DNA of 15,021 nt from GCA-2717185 sp964386465 (GCA_964386465.1 CAYLTU010000140.1:1-15021), one strand, 5' to 3'; positions 6,471 through 13,960 are shown, numbered from the stretch's first letter. The notes: a model not told the origin generated them from the sequence alone. Translations and numbers: made by a program.

Positions 6471-6668
6471 CTAGCGATCGGAGATTTTCGACATCGTTGC
6501 GACACCGACGTAAGCGTGAACGGCGAAGACGAGTCCCTCATCTTCCCCGGAGAGCAGGCAGATGACGACGAACAACACTAGCAGCCAATGAAACAGACGA
6601 GTAGCAAGATCCCAAACCAGAACCTGATACGGTGGGCGGCTCCCACCGCCGGCTTCGGTTTGTTCCGC
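6471..6668 (-). pseudogene. Decayed cytochrome b561 gene fragment (N-terminal part)
   Basis: The minus strand between the amidase promoter and msrB contains an open stretch reading VLVWDLATRLFHWLLV, then a hydrophobic helix, SGEDEGL and a second helix start with VHAYVGVA. The pattern VWD-xx-TRLFHW-LL followed by a Gly-Glu-rich turn and a second helix opening with His is the N-terminal signature of bacterial cytochrome b561-family membrane proteins, which carry b haem on such histidines and pass electrons between quinol and periplasmic partners. An intact protein is about 180 residues or more with four helices. Here similarity ends after about 45 codons and the frame stops at TAG 6471-6473. 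No ATG, GTG or TTG precedes the conserved part in frame; the frame is closed upstream by a TAG at 6669-6671. It is therefore a 3'-truncated relic, not a functional gene. Confidence 0.68.
6630..6648 (-). terminator. Hairpin downstream of msrB
   Basis: A perfect seven-base-pair stem CGGTGGG/CCCACCG with a five-base loop begins 38 bases past the msrB stop codon. No T run follows on the minus strand, so it would be a rho-dependent or mRNA-stabilising end rather than a classical intrinsic terminator. It overlaps the upstream edge of the cytochrome b561 relic. Confidence 0.35.
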
Positions 6669-6685
6669 CTAAGTCGGCGACGCCC

Positions 6686-7090
6686 TCAATCCCCGGCGCG
6701 CTTCAAATCGAGCGATACCGAGTTCATGCAGTAGCGCTGGCCGGTCGGGGCCGGGCCGTCGGGGAAGACGTGTCCGAGATGGCAGTCGCAACGCGCGCAC
6801 ATAACCTCGGTGCGGCGCATGAAGAAGCTGTTGTCTTCCTCCTCTTCCACCGCCTCGGGCGTAACGGGGGCGTAGAAACTGGGCCAGCCGGTACCGGAGT
6901 CGAATTTGGCGTCCGAGGCGAACAGCGGATTGCCGCAGCACCGGCAGACATAGGTGCCGGCATCCTTGCAACGGTCGTATTCGCCGGTGAAGGCTCGTTC
7001 GGTGCCTTTGCCGCGGCATACCTCGTACTGTTCCGGGGTCAGGATTTCGCGCCATTCGGCGTCGGTCTTCACGATCTTGTCGCCCGCCAT
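6686..7090 (-). CDS. msrB: Peptide-methionine (R)-S-oxide reductase
   Basis: MsrB reduces the R epimer of methionine sulfoxide in proteins, repairing oxidative damage in the cytoplasm with thioredoxin as donor. The product is 134 residues from the preferred start. Zinc ligands are C49 and C52 (CRCC) and C98 and C101 (CARC). The catalytic cysteine is C121 in RYCMNS, and GTGWPSF and CHLGHVFPDGP are standard family segments. No signal peptide is seen. The start at 7090 is chosen because GGAGG lies seven bases upstream; ATG 7105 in the same frame would add five residues but places that SD inside the coding sequence. The start lies within the 3' end of the upstream chaC-like gene (22-base overlap), implying translational coupling. 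It is the last gene of the probable five-gene operon. Confidence 0.92.
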   Translation of the reverse strand: MAGDKIVKTDAEWREILTPEQYEVCRGKGTERAFTGEYDRCKDAGTYVCRCCGNPLFASDAKFDSGTGWPSFYAPVTPEAVEEEEDNSFFMRRTEVMCARCDCHLGHVFPDGPAPTGQRYCMNSVSLDLKRAGD

Positions 7091-7833
7091 CTTCCGTCCT
7101 CCCATCGTCCCCGCGGCGGCGGCCCGTCATAGGCCCGCGCCCGCTGCAATATATCGTGCATTGGCCCGTCGCCGATGCCAAGTTCGTCGAGATGGGCGAC
7201 CGTGTTCTCGAGATACTCCATGCTGCTGCCCATCCGCCCCGCCGCGGTCGCCAGATGGGCGGCCTGGACGTCGCGCGGCACCTTGCCCGCGTAGCGGATA
7301 TAGCGACGGTCGATGACGAATGTAAGCGCGCGCGCCGGACCTCCCGCCGTTCGGACCGTGACCCAGCACGGCCGGTAGGCGCGGCCGATCATCTCCCGCG
7401 ACCAGACGATTTCCAGTTCCTCCTCGACGCTTTCGGGCGCGATGCGGAACGCCATCCCGCGGCACGAGCCGCCATGGTCGAGCGCCAGCATGAGGCCGGG
7501 CAGTTCCGGCGTACCGCGCCCGCCCGCCGTCCACATGCAATAGCTGCGATGGTAGCCATGGATCAGGCCGGAACGCTTCTCGGCGTAGTAAAAGGCCGGG
7601 TTCCACATCAACGAGCCGTAGCCGAAGACCCAGACCGGCGCGTCGTCCGGTTGGCGTTCCAGCATCGCCCGCAGCGATTGGCGCCGCTCCTCGGCCGACA
7701 CGGGATGCATAAAACCCTCGGCCTGCGCGGCCTGCACCATCTCGTCGATGACGCCGCGCTTGATTGCGTCGCGATCCAGCTTCAACGGTCGGGGCTCCTG
7801 CGCCAGGGAGTGTTCGCGCCGAACGGCGGACAC
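7069..7833 (-). CDS. ChaC-family gamma-glutamylcyclotransferase
   Basis: ChaC-type enzymes cleave glutathione to 5-oxoproline and Cys-Gly, recycling its sulfur amino acid and lowering cytosolic glutathione. The product is 254 residues, near the bacterial norm. The substrate-binding loop VFGYGSLMWNP lies at 69-79, preceded by VW, and is followed by YHRSYCMWT, RGTPELPGLMLALD and GGSCRGMAFRI, all diagnostic of the family. A Glu-rich stretch (ESVEEELEIVWSREM) follows. The start is uncertain: the frame opens with GTG at 7833 without an obvious Shine-Dalgarno, while a TTG 48 bases further in follows GGAG and would give a slightly shorter protein. The gene lies 34 bases after the DUF454 gene and overlaps msrB, linking thiol turnover and sulfoxide repair on one message. 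Confidence 0.88.
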   Translation of the reverse strand: MSAVRREHSLAQEPRPLKLDRDAIKRGVIDEMVQAAQAEGFMHPVSAEERRQSLRAMLERQPDDAPVWVFGYGSLMWNPAFYYAEKRSGLIHGYHRSYCMWTAGGRGTPELPGLMLALDHGGSCRGMAFRIAPESVEEELEIVWSREMIGRAYRPCWVTVRTAGGPARALTFVIDRRYIRYAGKVPRDVQAAHLATAAGRMGSSMEYLENTVAHLDELGIGDGPMHDILQRARAYDGPPPRGRWEDGRWRATRS

Positions 7834-7867
7834 AGTTTAACGCGGCGCGGCCGGGCCGATAAAGGCT

Positions 7868-8311
7868 CTATCCTTCGGCGGGAGAAACCTGTGCGGCGTG
7901 GCTCGGACGGGTCGCGATGTACAGCAGAACCAGCGCCATGACGGCGCCAACCGCCACCGACAGGATCCAGCTGCTCGCGATCGCGGCGATGAACACCAGG
8001 CTCATCGTCATCATGGCGGCGGCCAGGCGTTTCGCGCGCGGCGGAATCACGCCGAGCCGGTCCCAGTCGCGCAACGCCGCGCCGTAGCGGGGATGGTTGT
8101 ACAGCCAGCGCCGCAAACGCGGTGAGCTTCGCGTAAAGGCCCAAAGCGCAATGATCAGGAATACCGTCGTCGGCATGCCGGGTACTACGGCGCCAATCAT
8201 ACCCAGCGCGACATTGCACCAGCCGCAGATCAGCAGCGCGATGCGGCGGCCGCCGTTTTCGAGTTGCGGCGTAGCGTCATGCCGCAGCGCGATTTGTCGG
8301 TTTGTTTCCAT
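7868..8311 (-). CDS. DUF454 (YbaN-like) inner membrane protein
   Basis: This 147-residue membrane protein belongs to the DUF454/YbaN family, whose biochemical role is not established. The diagnostic stretch is the first hairpin of helices, with GMIGAVVPGMPTTVFLIIA where most members have G-xx-P-LPTTPF-LL, followed by WAFTRSSPRLRRWLYNHPRYG and DW-x(7)-PRAK (IPPRAKR). Two further helices occupy roughly residues 98-135. A short polar tail with no motif ends the protein. The ATG at 8311 is the only good start; its Shine-Dalgarno is weak, and a five-base stem (GCCCG/CGGGC, 8314-8335) lies just upstream. It follows the TPP enzyme stop by 50 bases and probably shares its transcript. Confidence 0.88.
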   Translation of the reverse strand: METNRQIALRHDATPQLENGGRRIALLICGWCNVALGMIGAVVPGMPTTVFLIIALWAFTRSSPRLRRWLYNHPRYGAALRDWDRLGVIPPRAKRLAAAMMTMSLVFIAAIASSWILSVAVGAVMALVLLYIATRPSHAAQVSPAEG

Positions 8312-8361
8312 GCGCCCGATCTTGGCGGACCGGGCTTAATTTCCCGTAAACGCGCGGCCGA

Positions 8362-9972
8362 TTAAATCCGACCGTCGTACGCAGCGCGGTCGATATGGGC
8401 GGCGACCACGGTAAAGGTGTCGGCGACAAGCCCTTCGTTGACCGCATGCACCAGATCGGCCCGGTTGTCGACATCGAGACCGATCCCGCCCAATGCGCGC
8501 GCCACGGCGGCGAAATCGGTGCGGCCGAAATCGACCCCAAGGTTTTCCATGCCGTTGGCCCGCTGCTTCATCTCGATCAGGGCGAGCGAGGCGTCGACGA
8601 ACACGATGGTCACCACCGGGAGCTTCAGGTCGCGCAGGGTGGCGAGTTCGCCCAGCACCATCTCCAGCCCCGCATCGCCGGTGAAGGCGACGGCTGGACG
8701 GTCCGGGTCGGCCAGTTTCGCGCCCATGGCGAGCGGCAGGGCGCAGCCCATCGTGCACAGCGCGGAGGATTGGATCAGCGTATGCGGCTGTTTCGCACGC
8801 CAGACGCTGGACAACAGAATACGATGCGCGCCGGTGTCGACGGCGGCCATCGCATCATCCGGCAGCAACCGGTTGACCTCGTCGCAGATCGCCGCCGGAC
8901 CCCATTCCTCATCGGTCGGGAAGGCGGCGGCCAGGGCCTTGCGTGTCTCGACCGGCGCCCCGTTCGACCAGACTGGGTGCGGTTCGACGCCATCGCGCAA
9001 CGTTTCGATACCGGAACGGACATCGCCGACGAAGGACAGCGACGCTTGGTGAACGTAATGCGTGTTGGGCACGGCGGTGAATTCGATCACGGCTTGTTTC
9101 CTGGCGTCCCAGGGCCGGGTCCAGCTGGCGCGCATCTCGATCGGGTCATAGCCGGCCAGCAGAATAAGGTCGCTGGTCTCGATCAGCGGCAGCAGATGGG
9201 AATCGCCGAGCGGCGACAGTCCCCAGCCGCCGAGCGCCAGATCGTCGTCCTCCGGCAAAACCCCCTTCGCCTTGTAGGTCGTGATCACGGGGATCGAGAA
9301 GTCCCGTGCGAGCGCCGCCACCGTTTCCGCCGCATCGTGCTCCAGCACCTCGACCCCGGCGATCAGGATCGGGCGTTCCGTGTTGCCCAGCAGATTGCGG
9401 GCGAAATCCAGATCGGGACCCGGCGCGGGCGCGGTTGGGGCAGGGCGGACACGCCGCGTCGGCGGCTCCTCCGGCTGTTCTCGGCCGGCGAGCGCGGTCG
9501 AAATATCGATATGGACCGGGCCGGGCCTTCCGTCCATGGCAACAGACACCGCCTTGTCGATGATCGTGTCGACGGCGCCGTCGACCAGGGTAAAGCTCGC
9601 CTTGGCAACGCTGCCGATCAGTGCCGTGTGGTCGAAGACCTGGTGGTTGTAGGTCTGCGCTTCCGCCGGATCGACGCAGCCGGTCAGGTAGATCAGCGGG
9701 ACGCGGTCCTGTTCGGCGTTGACGATGAAGTTGACCGCGTTGGCCACGCCAGGACCGACCGTCGCCAGCAGCACGCCGGGCGCGCCGGTGACGTGAAAGG
9801 TGCCTTCGGCCATGAAGCCGCCGGAATTCTCATGCTTGACCAGAACGAATTCGAGGCCCGCCTCCTGGAGCGCCTCCATCACCGTCAACACCTCGCCGCC
9901 GGGAATGCCGAAGGCGTGGCGGCAGCCGGCCTCGTACAGACGGCGCGCGACGAGCTGTGCCGCTGTCGCCAT
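8362..9972 (-). CDS. Acetolactate-synthase-like thiamine diphosphate-dependent enzyme of unknown substrate
   Basis: The 536-residue product has the three-domain plan of the acetolactate synthase/benzoylformate decarboxylase family: pyrimidine-binding (about 1-170), central domain (about 190-320) and pyrophosphate-binding (about 370-530). The cofactor-activating glutamate is E48 in VKHENSGGFMAEG, where most relatives have HE-xx-A. The metal/TPP motif reads GDAGLEM (432-438) instead of GDGxF, and the distal ligand is D460 in VFVDAS, like the Asp of catabolic acetolactate synthase rather than Asn. No FAD-type or regulatory subunit gene is nearby, so branched-chain biosynthesis is unlikely. The ATG at 9972 shares one base with the TAA of the upstream acyl-CoA-dehydrogenase-like gene (TAATG), indicating tight coupling; an open frame running further upstream is only antisense-free overlap. 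A 2-oxoacid decarboxylase or carboligase acting with its neighbour is plausible. Confidence 0.85.
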   Translation of the reverse strand: MATAAQLVARRLYEAGCRHAFGIPGGEVLTVMEALQEAGLEFVLVKHENSGGFMAEGTFHVTGAPGVLLATVGPGVANAVNFIVNAEQDRVPLIYLTGCVDPAEAQTYNHQVFDHTALIGSVAKASFTLVDGAVDTIIDKAVSVAMDGRPGPVHIDISTALAGREQPEEPPTRRVRPAPTAPAPGPDLDFARNLLGNTERPILIAGVEVLEHDAAETVAALARDFSIPVITTYKAKGVLPEDDDLALGGWGLSPLGDSHLLPLIETSDLILLAGYDPIEMRASWTRPWDARKQAVIEFTAVPNTHYVHQASLSFVGDVRSGIETLRDGVEPHPVWSNGAPVETRKALAAAFPTDEEWGPAAICDEVNRLLPDDAMAAVDTGAHRILLSSVWRAKQPHTLIQSSALCTMGCALPLAMGAKLADPDRPAVAFTGDAGLEMVLGELATLRDLKLPVVTIVFVDASLALIEMKQRANGMENLGVDFGRTDFAAVARALGGIGLDVDNRADLVHAVNEGLVADTFTVVAAHIDRAAYDGRI

Positions 9973-11189
9973 TACGTGCGGGCGCCGGCGCGGGGCAGGT
10001 TCATGTAGCCGTCGCGGGTCTGTGGCAGCTTGGTCTTGAGGATTCGCGAGGCGACGACGGTGCGCAGTATCTGCGCGGTGCCGCCGCCAATCGTGAACAT
10101 GCGCGCGTCGCGGGCCATGCGTTCCATCGGATTGTTGCGCGAATAGCCGGCCGCGCCGAAGACCTGCAGCGCGTCGTTGGTCACCCTGATCGCCATTTCC
10201 GAGGTGAAGATCTTGGCCTGTGCGGCTTCGTTCGCATCCGGGAAGCCGTCGCCCGCGTTGCCGGCGGCCTTGTAGCAGAGCGCTTCGGCTGCCGCGAGCT
10301 GCACCGACATATCGGCCAGCATCCATTGCAAGCCCTGGAACTCATGGATGGGGCGGCCGAACTGCTCGCGCTCGTGGCTGAAGGCGAGCGCCTTCTCATA
10401 GGCGCCCTGCGCCAGACCAAGCGCCACCGCCGCCGCGCCGACCCGCTGGCTGTTATAGGCGTTCATCAAGCCCGCGAAGCCGCGCCGCAGCCCTTCCGGC
10501 GGGGTGATCATCATCGAGTCCGGCACTTCCAGACCCTCGAAGATGACCTCGACCTCGGGGATGCCGCGCAGCCCCATGGTCGGTTCACGCTTGCCGATGA
10601 TCAGGCCTTTCGGCGTGCCGGCGTCCGGGTCGCGCACCGCGAGGAAGCCGCCGATGCCCTGCTCGAAGCCGTCCTCGAAAACCCGCGCGAAAATGAGATG
10701 CAGCCGCGAGACGCCGCCGCCGGTAATCCAGTGCTTCTTGCCGTTGACGATCCAATTGTCGCCTTGTCTGTCGGCCCGCGTGGTCATCTCGCTGGCAGCG
10801 CTGCCGGCATTCGGTTCGGTGATGCAGATCGCCGGCTTATCGCCGCTCAGCACCACCTCGGCCGCTATCTTGCGCTGGTCGTCGTTGCCATATTTCATCA
10901 CCGCGCTGACCGCGCCCATATTGCATTCCACGGCGATCCGCCCGGTGACGCCGCATACCTTGGCCATTTCCACGATCAGCAGCACCGCATCGAGAAACGA
11001 GCGGCCCTGACCGCCAAATTCCTTCGGAATGGTCATGCCGACGAACCCGGCGTCGCGCAGCGCCGCGACGTTCTCCCACGGATACTGCTCGCTGCGGTCG
11101 ATTTCCGCGGCGCGCGGCGCGATGACGGTTTCAGCGAGTTCCCGGGCGCGTGCCTGGAAGTCACGCTGTTCATCGGTCAGTGAGAACAT
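9972..11189 (-). CDS. Acyl-CoA dehydrogenase-fold flavoprotein, possible 3-sulfinopropionyl-CoA desulfinase-like enzyme
   Basis: The 405-residue protein has all parts of the acyl-CoA dehydrogenase fold: an N-terminal helical domain, the middle beta domain with ICITEPNAGSAASEM and WITGGG for FAD, and a C-terminal helical domain with REQFGRPI-xx-FQGLQWMLADM. The catalytic glutamate is absent from both usual places. The C-terminal YEGT-type site reads GGGTAQILR (G369 where Glu would be), and the isovaleryl-CoA-dehydrogenase site before Arg249 is Gln248. Residue 84 is Arg in CGVTGRIAVE. From memory, Arg84 plus a Gln in place of Glu is the hallmark of 3-sulfinopropionyl-CoA desulfinase (Advenella), which releases sulfite from a sulfinyl acyl-CoA without net oxidation. 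The ATG at 11189 gives MFSLTDEQRDFQ, the usual opening; longer in-frame reading to 11291 is non-homologous. First gene of the operon. Desulfinase function is an inference. Confidence 0.85.
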   Translation of the reverse strand: MFSLTDEQRDFQARARELAETVIAPRAAEIDRSEQYPWENVAALRDAGFVGMTIPKEFGGQGRSFLDAVLLIVEMAKVCGVTGRIAVECNMGAVSAVMKYGNDDQRKIAAEVVLSGDKPAICITEPNAGSAASEMTTRADRQGDNWIVNGKKHWITGGGVSRLHLIFARVFEDGFEQGIGGFLAVRDPDAGTPKGLIIGKREPTMGLRGIPEVEVIFEGLEVPDSMMITPPEGLRRGFAGLMNAYNSQRVGAAAVALGLAQGAYEKALAFSHEREQFGRPIHEFQGLQWMLADMSVQLAAAEALCYKAAGNAGDGFPDANEAAQAKIFTSEMAIRVTNDALQVFGAAGYSRNNPMERMARDARMFTIGGGTAQILRTVVASRILKTKLPQTRDGYMNLPRAGART

Positions 11190-11431
11190 GGCGTCTCGAT
11201 CCTCGAAGATTTCCGACAATTCGGATTGGCATAACGCGCCCTCGGGGCTGCGTCCAGTCCGAGAAGCCAGGTTGCGCGGCGTCAATTTCAAAACTTTTTG
11301 TGAAGCTTTGGAATTAAGACACGATTTTCGTTGTTTATTCGTATGGGAGTAGCCAGCGCCGATTTCGGCACTATGCGCCGGCCTTGCTGCGCGATCGGAA
11401 TGCTGCCGATGACCTGGTCTCGAAGCCCTGA
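11190..11431. promoter_or_regulatory. Intergenic region, probable promoter of the five-gene operon
   Basis: The 242 bases between the mechanosensitive channel stop and the acyl-CoA-dehydrogenase-like start contain an AT-rich island (about 11280-11345) in otherwise GC-rich DNA. Within it is the palindrome CAAAA-CT-TTTTG (11289-11300). On the minus strand TTGACG starts at about 11285, but no acceptable -10 follows at normal spacing. The region must contain the operon promoter; its exact position cannot be read with confidence. Confidence 0.35.
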
Positions 11432-13861
11432 CTATCCCGTCGGATCCTCCCGTTTCGGCGCGAACAGCCGTTCCAGCCGGTCGATATCCTTGAGATGCAC
11501 GTCGTGCTGCGGGAACGGGATTCCGATGCCCTCGCGCCGGAAGACGCGGTCGATCGCGAAACGCAGCTCGCTGCCGGCGCGGAAGGTATCGAAGACGTTC
11601 GGACAGTAGCAGCGCAGCTCGAAATCGAGCGACGAGCCGCCGAAATTCTGGAACAGCACGAACGGTTCCGGCCAGGACGCGATCTTCGTGTTTTCCTTGG
11701 CCACGTCCAGCAACAGCTGTTCGACCTTGGCGGTGTCGGTACCGTAGGCGACGCCGACCGGCACCTCGATCCGTCCGAAACTGTCCTTGTGCGTCCGGTT
11801 GACGACCGGTTCCTGCAGGAAGGCCGAATTTGGCACGATCACCGACGTGCGCTGGAATGTCTCGATCTCGGTCGCCCGCACCTGGATGCGTTTGACGATC
11901 CCTTCCTGGTCGCCGACCACAACCCAGTCGCCGACCTTGATCGGCCGCTCGATCAGCAAGGTGATGCCCGACACGAAATTGTTGACGATATTCTGCAGCC
12001 CGAAGCCGATGCCGACGGACAGGGCGCCGGCGATCAGGGCGATGTTCGTCAGGTCGAGACCGATCGCCGAAACGCCTAGCATCGCGGCGATGACGATACC
12101 GACATAACCGAAGCCGGCCGACAGGGAATGCTGCAGCCCCGTATCGATCTGGGTTTCCGGCAGTATGCGTTCGGCCAGCGCCCGCTGCCCGGCGCGTGTC
12201 ACCAGGACGATGGCGACGAAGATGAGGATTCCCAGGGTGAAATCCAGGATCGAGATCGTGACGCTACCGACCTTGAACCCCTGGAACAATTGCGCGGCCC
12301 AAAGCGACAGTTCGTCCGCCGGAACGCCCCAGGCCGGTGCGATCAGGAACACGCCACCGAGGACGATAACGATATCGAGCAGCGCGCGCAGCCAGAACTT
12401 GGCCAATCGCCGCGTACGGTATTGCACGCCCAGCCGCCGCGTGACGAACCCGGAACGCAGGACGATCGCCACGGTTTCGCGCAACAGGCCGCGCGTCAGA
12501 TAGAGCCCGCCGCCGATCACGCCGGTGCCGATCAGGCTGCCGAGAAGATAGTTTCCGAGTTCGCCGTAGCCGATGGCGCTGGCGACGACCGCCGCGACCG
12601 CGATCGCCGCGAACAGACCGCGGACGCCGGTCCAGAAATGTCCCCGCCGTTCGGAGGCCGGCCTGTCGTCCTCCTCGCCGCGTTTGCGCTCGGCGTCTTC
12701 GTCGATACGCCATAGGCGCGGTTGCAACAGCGCGAGCAAGCCGATCGCGATGACGATTTCGAAGCTGAACCCAACGAGGGCGTCCGCTTCCGCGGACAGG
12801 CCGCGGCTCGACGGCATAGCCTTCAGTGCCTCGACGACAAAGTAATTCACCGATACGAGGGCGGCCAAAATCGTTATGCGGCGGCTGAGCGCGCGGCCGC
12901 CCGACGGTGTCAGCACGGTCAACCGCCAATTCGGCAGGTCCGGCGCCAGGGCCGCACGCGGCAGGGCCCAGGCCAGAACGAACAGGATCAACGCCTTGCA
13001 GAGGGCCGACAGGACGACCGCGAACGGTCCCGTGATCGCGGCGCTGTCGCTGGTGATCCGGACCAGGACTATGGTCAGGATCATCGCCGGGAAGATGCCG
13101 CGCGACACCGCGTCCGCGACGGCACCGACAAGCCGTCTCGCGTAGCTTGGCTCCAGCGTTTCCGGATCGCGGCCCAGATAGCGCATCGCCAGATACCGGA
13201 TTCCCCATCCGACGAGAAACGCAACGACAAGGAATGCGGGAATGCGGATGAACAGCACCGAAGAGCGCATGTCTGCCGCCAAGGCATCCCACCATACGCT
13301 TGGTATTCGCGCCAGCGCCCGAACGACGCGGTACAAATCCGGCACGGCGCGCGATACGGTCGAGGGCGCCAGCGGCGACGGGTTCAGGGTCGTAAGGTCT
13401 TTCACCAACTGTGCGCGGGACAGATTCAATATCGCCGCCGACAAATCGTCGACGCGTGCGACGGCAAGCTCCGCCTGCGAGACCCGCGCACGGTAAAAAG
13501 CGATGTCCTCTATATATTTAGCCCGCTGCGTCGCGATCTCCGGTTGCTCCGGCGGATCGCCGTCCTTCGGCGGAAGACCCAACGCTTCCAGCAAGCGTTG
13601 CTGCTGCGCGACGCTTGCGGCCGCGCTGGTCGCGGCTAATTGTGCCGACTTCCGTATTCCGGCGAGAAGGGCGCGGTGTTCCCGGTTTCTCTCTTCGAAA
13701 TGAACCGGCGCGTCGACGTAGTGCCGCGCGTTTTCAAGGGTCCGGTCCCAATCCGCGACGATCTTGCTGAAGGGACGGGATACGTCCTGCGCCGGCGACG
13801 AACCGGCGTAGACCAACAGCGTCAATGCCATGAGGATCGAGACGAACGCGCGAGCGGTCAC
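11432..13861 (-). CDS. Large MscS-family mechanosensitive ion channel (DUF3772 type)
   Basis: The 809-residue inner-membrane channel should open under membrane tension and release solutes on osmotic downshock. It begins with a Sec signal peptide (hydrophobic core about 6-20, likely cleavage near SPAQ). A periplasmic helical region (about 26-190) resembling the DUF3772 domain follows, then about ten membrane helices, and near the C-terminus the MscS core: pore helix with LIAGALSVGIGFGLQNIVNN (near 607-626), then FVSGITLLIERPIKVGDWV, the beta domain with VKRIQVRATEIETF and IVPNSAFL, and a cytoplasmic alpha/beta vestibule. Size and plan recall MscK/YbdG-type long channels. The start is GTG 13861, with AGGG upstream, because it supplies the charged n-region of the signal peptide; ATG 13831 is an alternative. 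It has its own transcription unit, behind a terminator. Confidence 0.9.
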   Translation of the reverse strand: MTARAFVSILMALTLLVYAGSSPAQDVSRPFSKIVADWDRTLENARHYVDAPVHFEERNREHRALLAGIRKSAQLAATSAAASVAQQQRLLEALGLPPKDGDPPEQPEIATQRAKYIEDIAFYRARVSQAELAVARVDDLSAAILNLSRAQLVKDLTTLNPSPLAPSTVSRAVPDLYRVVRALARIPSVWWDALAADMRSSVLFIRIPAFLVVAFLVGWGIRYLAMRYLGRDPETLEPSYARRLVGAVADAVSRGIFPAMILTIVLVRITSDSAAITGPFAVVLSALCKALILFVLAWALPRAALAPDLPNWRLTVLTPSGGRALSRRITILAALVSVNYFVVEALKAMPSSRGLSAEADALVGFSFEIVIAIGLLALLQPRLWRIDEDAERKRGEEDDRPASERRGHFWTGVRGLFAAIAVAAVVASAIGYGELGNYLLGSLIGTGVIGGGLYLTRGLLRETVAIVLRSGFVTRRLGVQYRTRRLAKFWLRALLDIVIVLGGVFLIAPAWGVPADELSLWAAQLFQGFKVGSVTISILDFTLGILIFVAIVLVTRAGQRALAERILPETQIDTGLQHSLSAGFGYVGIVIAAMLGVSAIGLDLTNIALIAGALSVGIGFGLQNIVNNFVSGITLLIERPIKVGDWVVVGDQEGIVKRIQVRATEIETFQRTSVIVPNSAFLQEPVVNRTHKDSFGRIEVPVGVAYGTDTAKVEQLLLDVAKENTKIASWPEPFVLFQNFGGSSLDFELRCYCPNVFDTFRAGSELRFAIDRVFRREGIGIPFPQHDVHLKDIDRLERLFAPKREDPTG

Positions 13862-13893
13862 GAAGGGTCCCTGCGGGTTTCAGCGGCGGTACG

Positions 13894-13924
13894 CGCCGGA
13901 GTCTAACACAGACCGGACTCGGCG
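13894..13924. promoter_or_regulatory. Bulged inverted repeat upstream of the channel gene
   Basis: Arms CGCCG(G)AGTC (13894-13903) and GACTCGGCG (13916-13924) pair over nine base pairs with one bulged G and a twelve-base loop. It lies 33 bases upstream of the GTG start of the channel gene and could act as a 5'-UTR hairpin or a regulator site. A TAGACT-like -10 falls in the loop side on the minus strand without a recognisable -35. Confidence 0.3.
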
Positions 13925-13938
13925 TGCCTTCGTATAAA

Positions 13939-13956
13939 TCGCCGGAAAGTCGGCGA
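13939..13956 (-). terminator. Intrinsic-type terminator of the DUF2333 gene
   Basis: Read on the minus strand, a perfect six-base-pair stem TCGCCG/CGGCGA with a six-base loop begins four bases after the DUF2333 stop codon. It is followed by the AT-rich run TTTATAC. This has the form and position of a rho-independent terminator, though the stem is short. Confidence 0.5.
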
Positions 13957-13960
13957 ATCT

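Noticed and set aside
4949..6565. Long plus-strand open frame of 538 codons
   Set aside because: It is antisense to the amidase, which has full motif support; the frame is Arg/Gly/Pro-rich with no recognisable domain, as expected in high-GC DNA.
8314..8335. GCCCG/CGGGC stem just upstream of the DUF454 start considered as a terminator
   Set aside because: It has five base pairs, no T run, and lies inside a probable operon; at most it affects translation.
8395..11183. Long plus-strand open frames opposite the TPP enzyme and the acyl-CoA-dehydrogenase-like gene
   Set aside because: Both are antisense shadows of well-supported genes, with low-complexity Arg/Gln/His-rich translations.
11190..11291. 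Longer start for the acyl-CoA-dehydrogenase-like gene
   Set aside because: The extra 34 residues have no dehydrogenase similarity and would cover the probable promoter; MFSLTDEQ is the usual start of the fold.
12264..13295. Alternative minus-strand frame of 343 codons inside the channel gene
   Set aside because: Its translation is Arg/Gly-rich with no domain, while the overlapping frame gives the MscS signature sequence.
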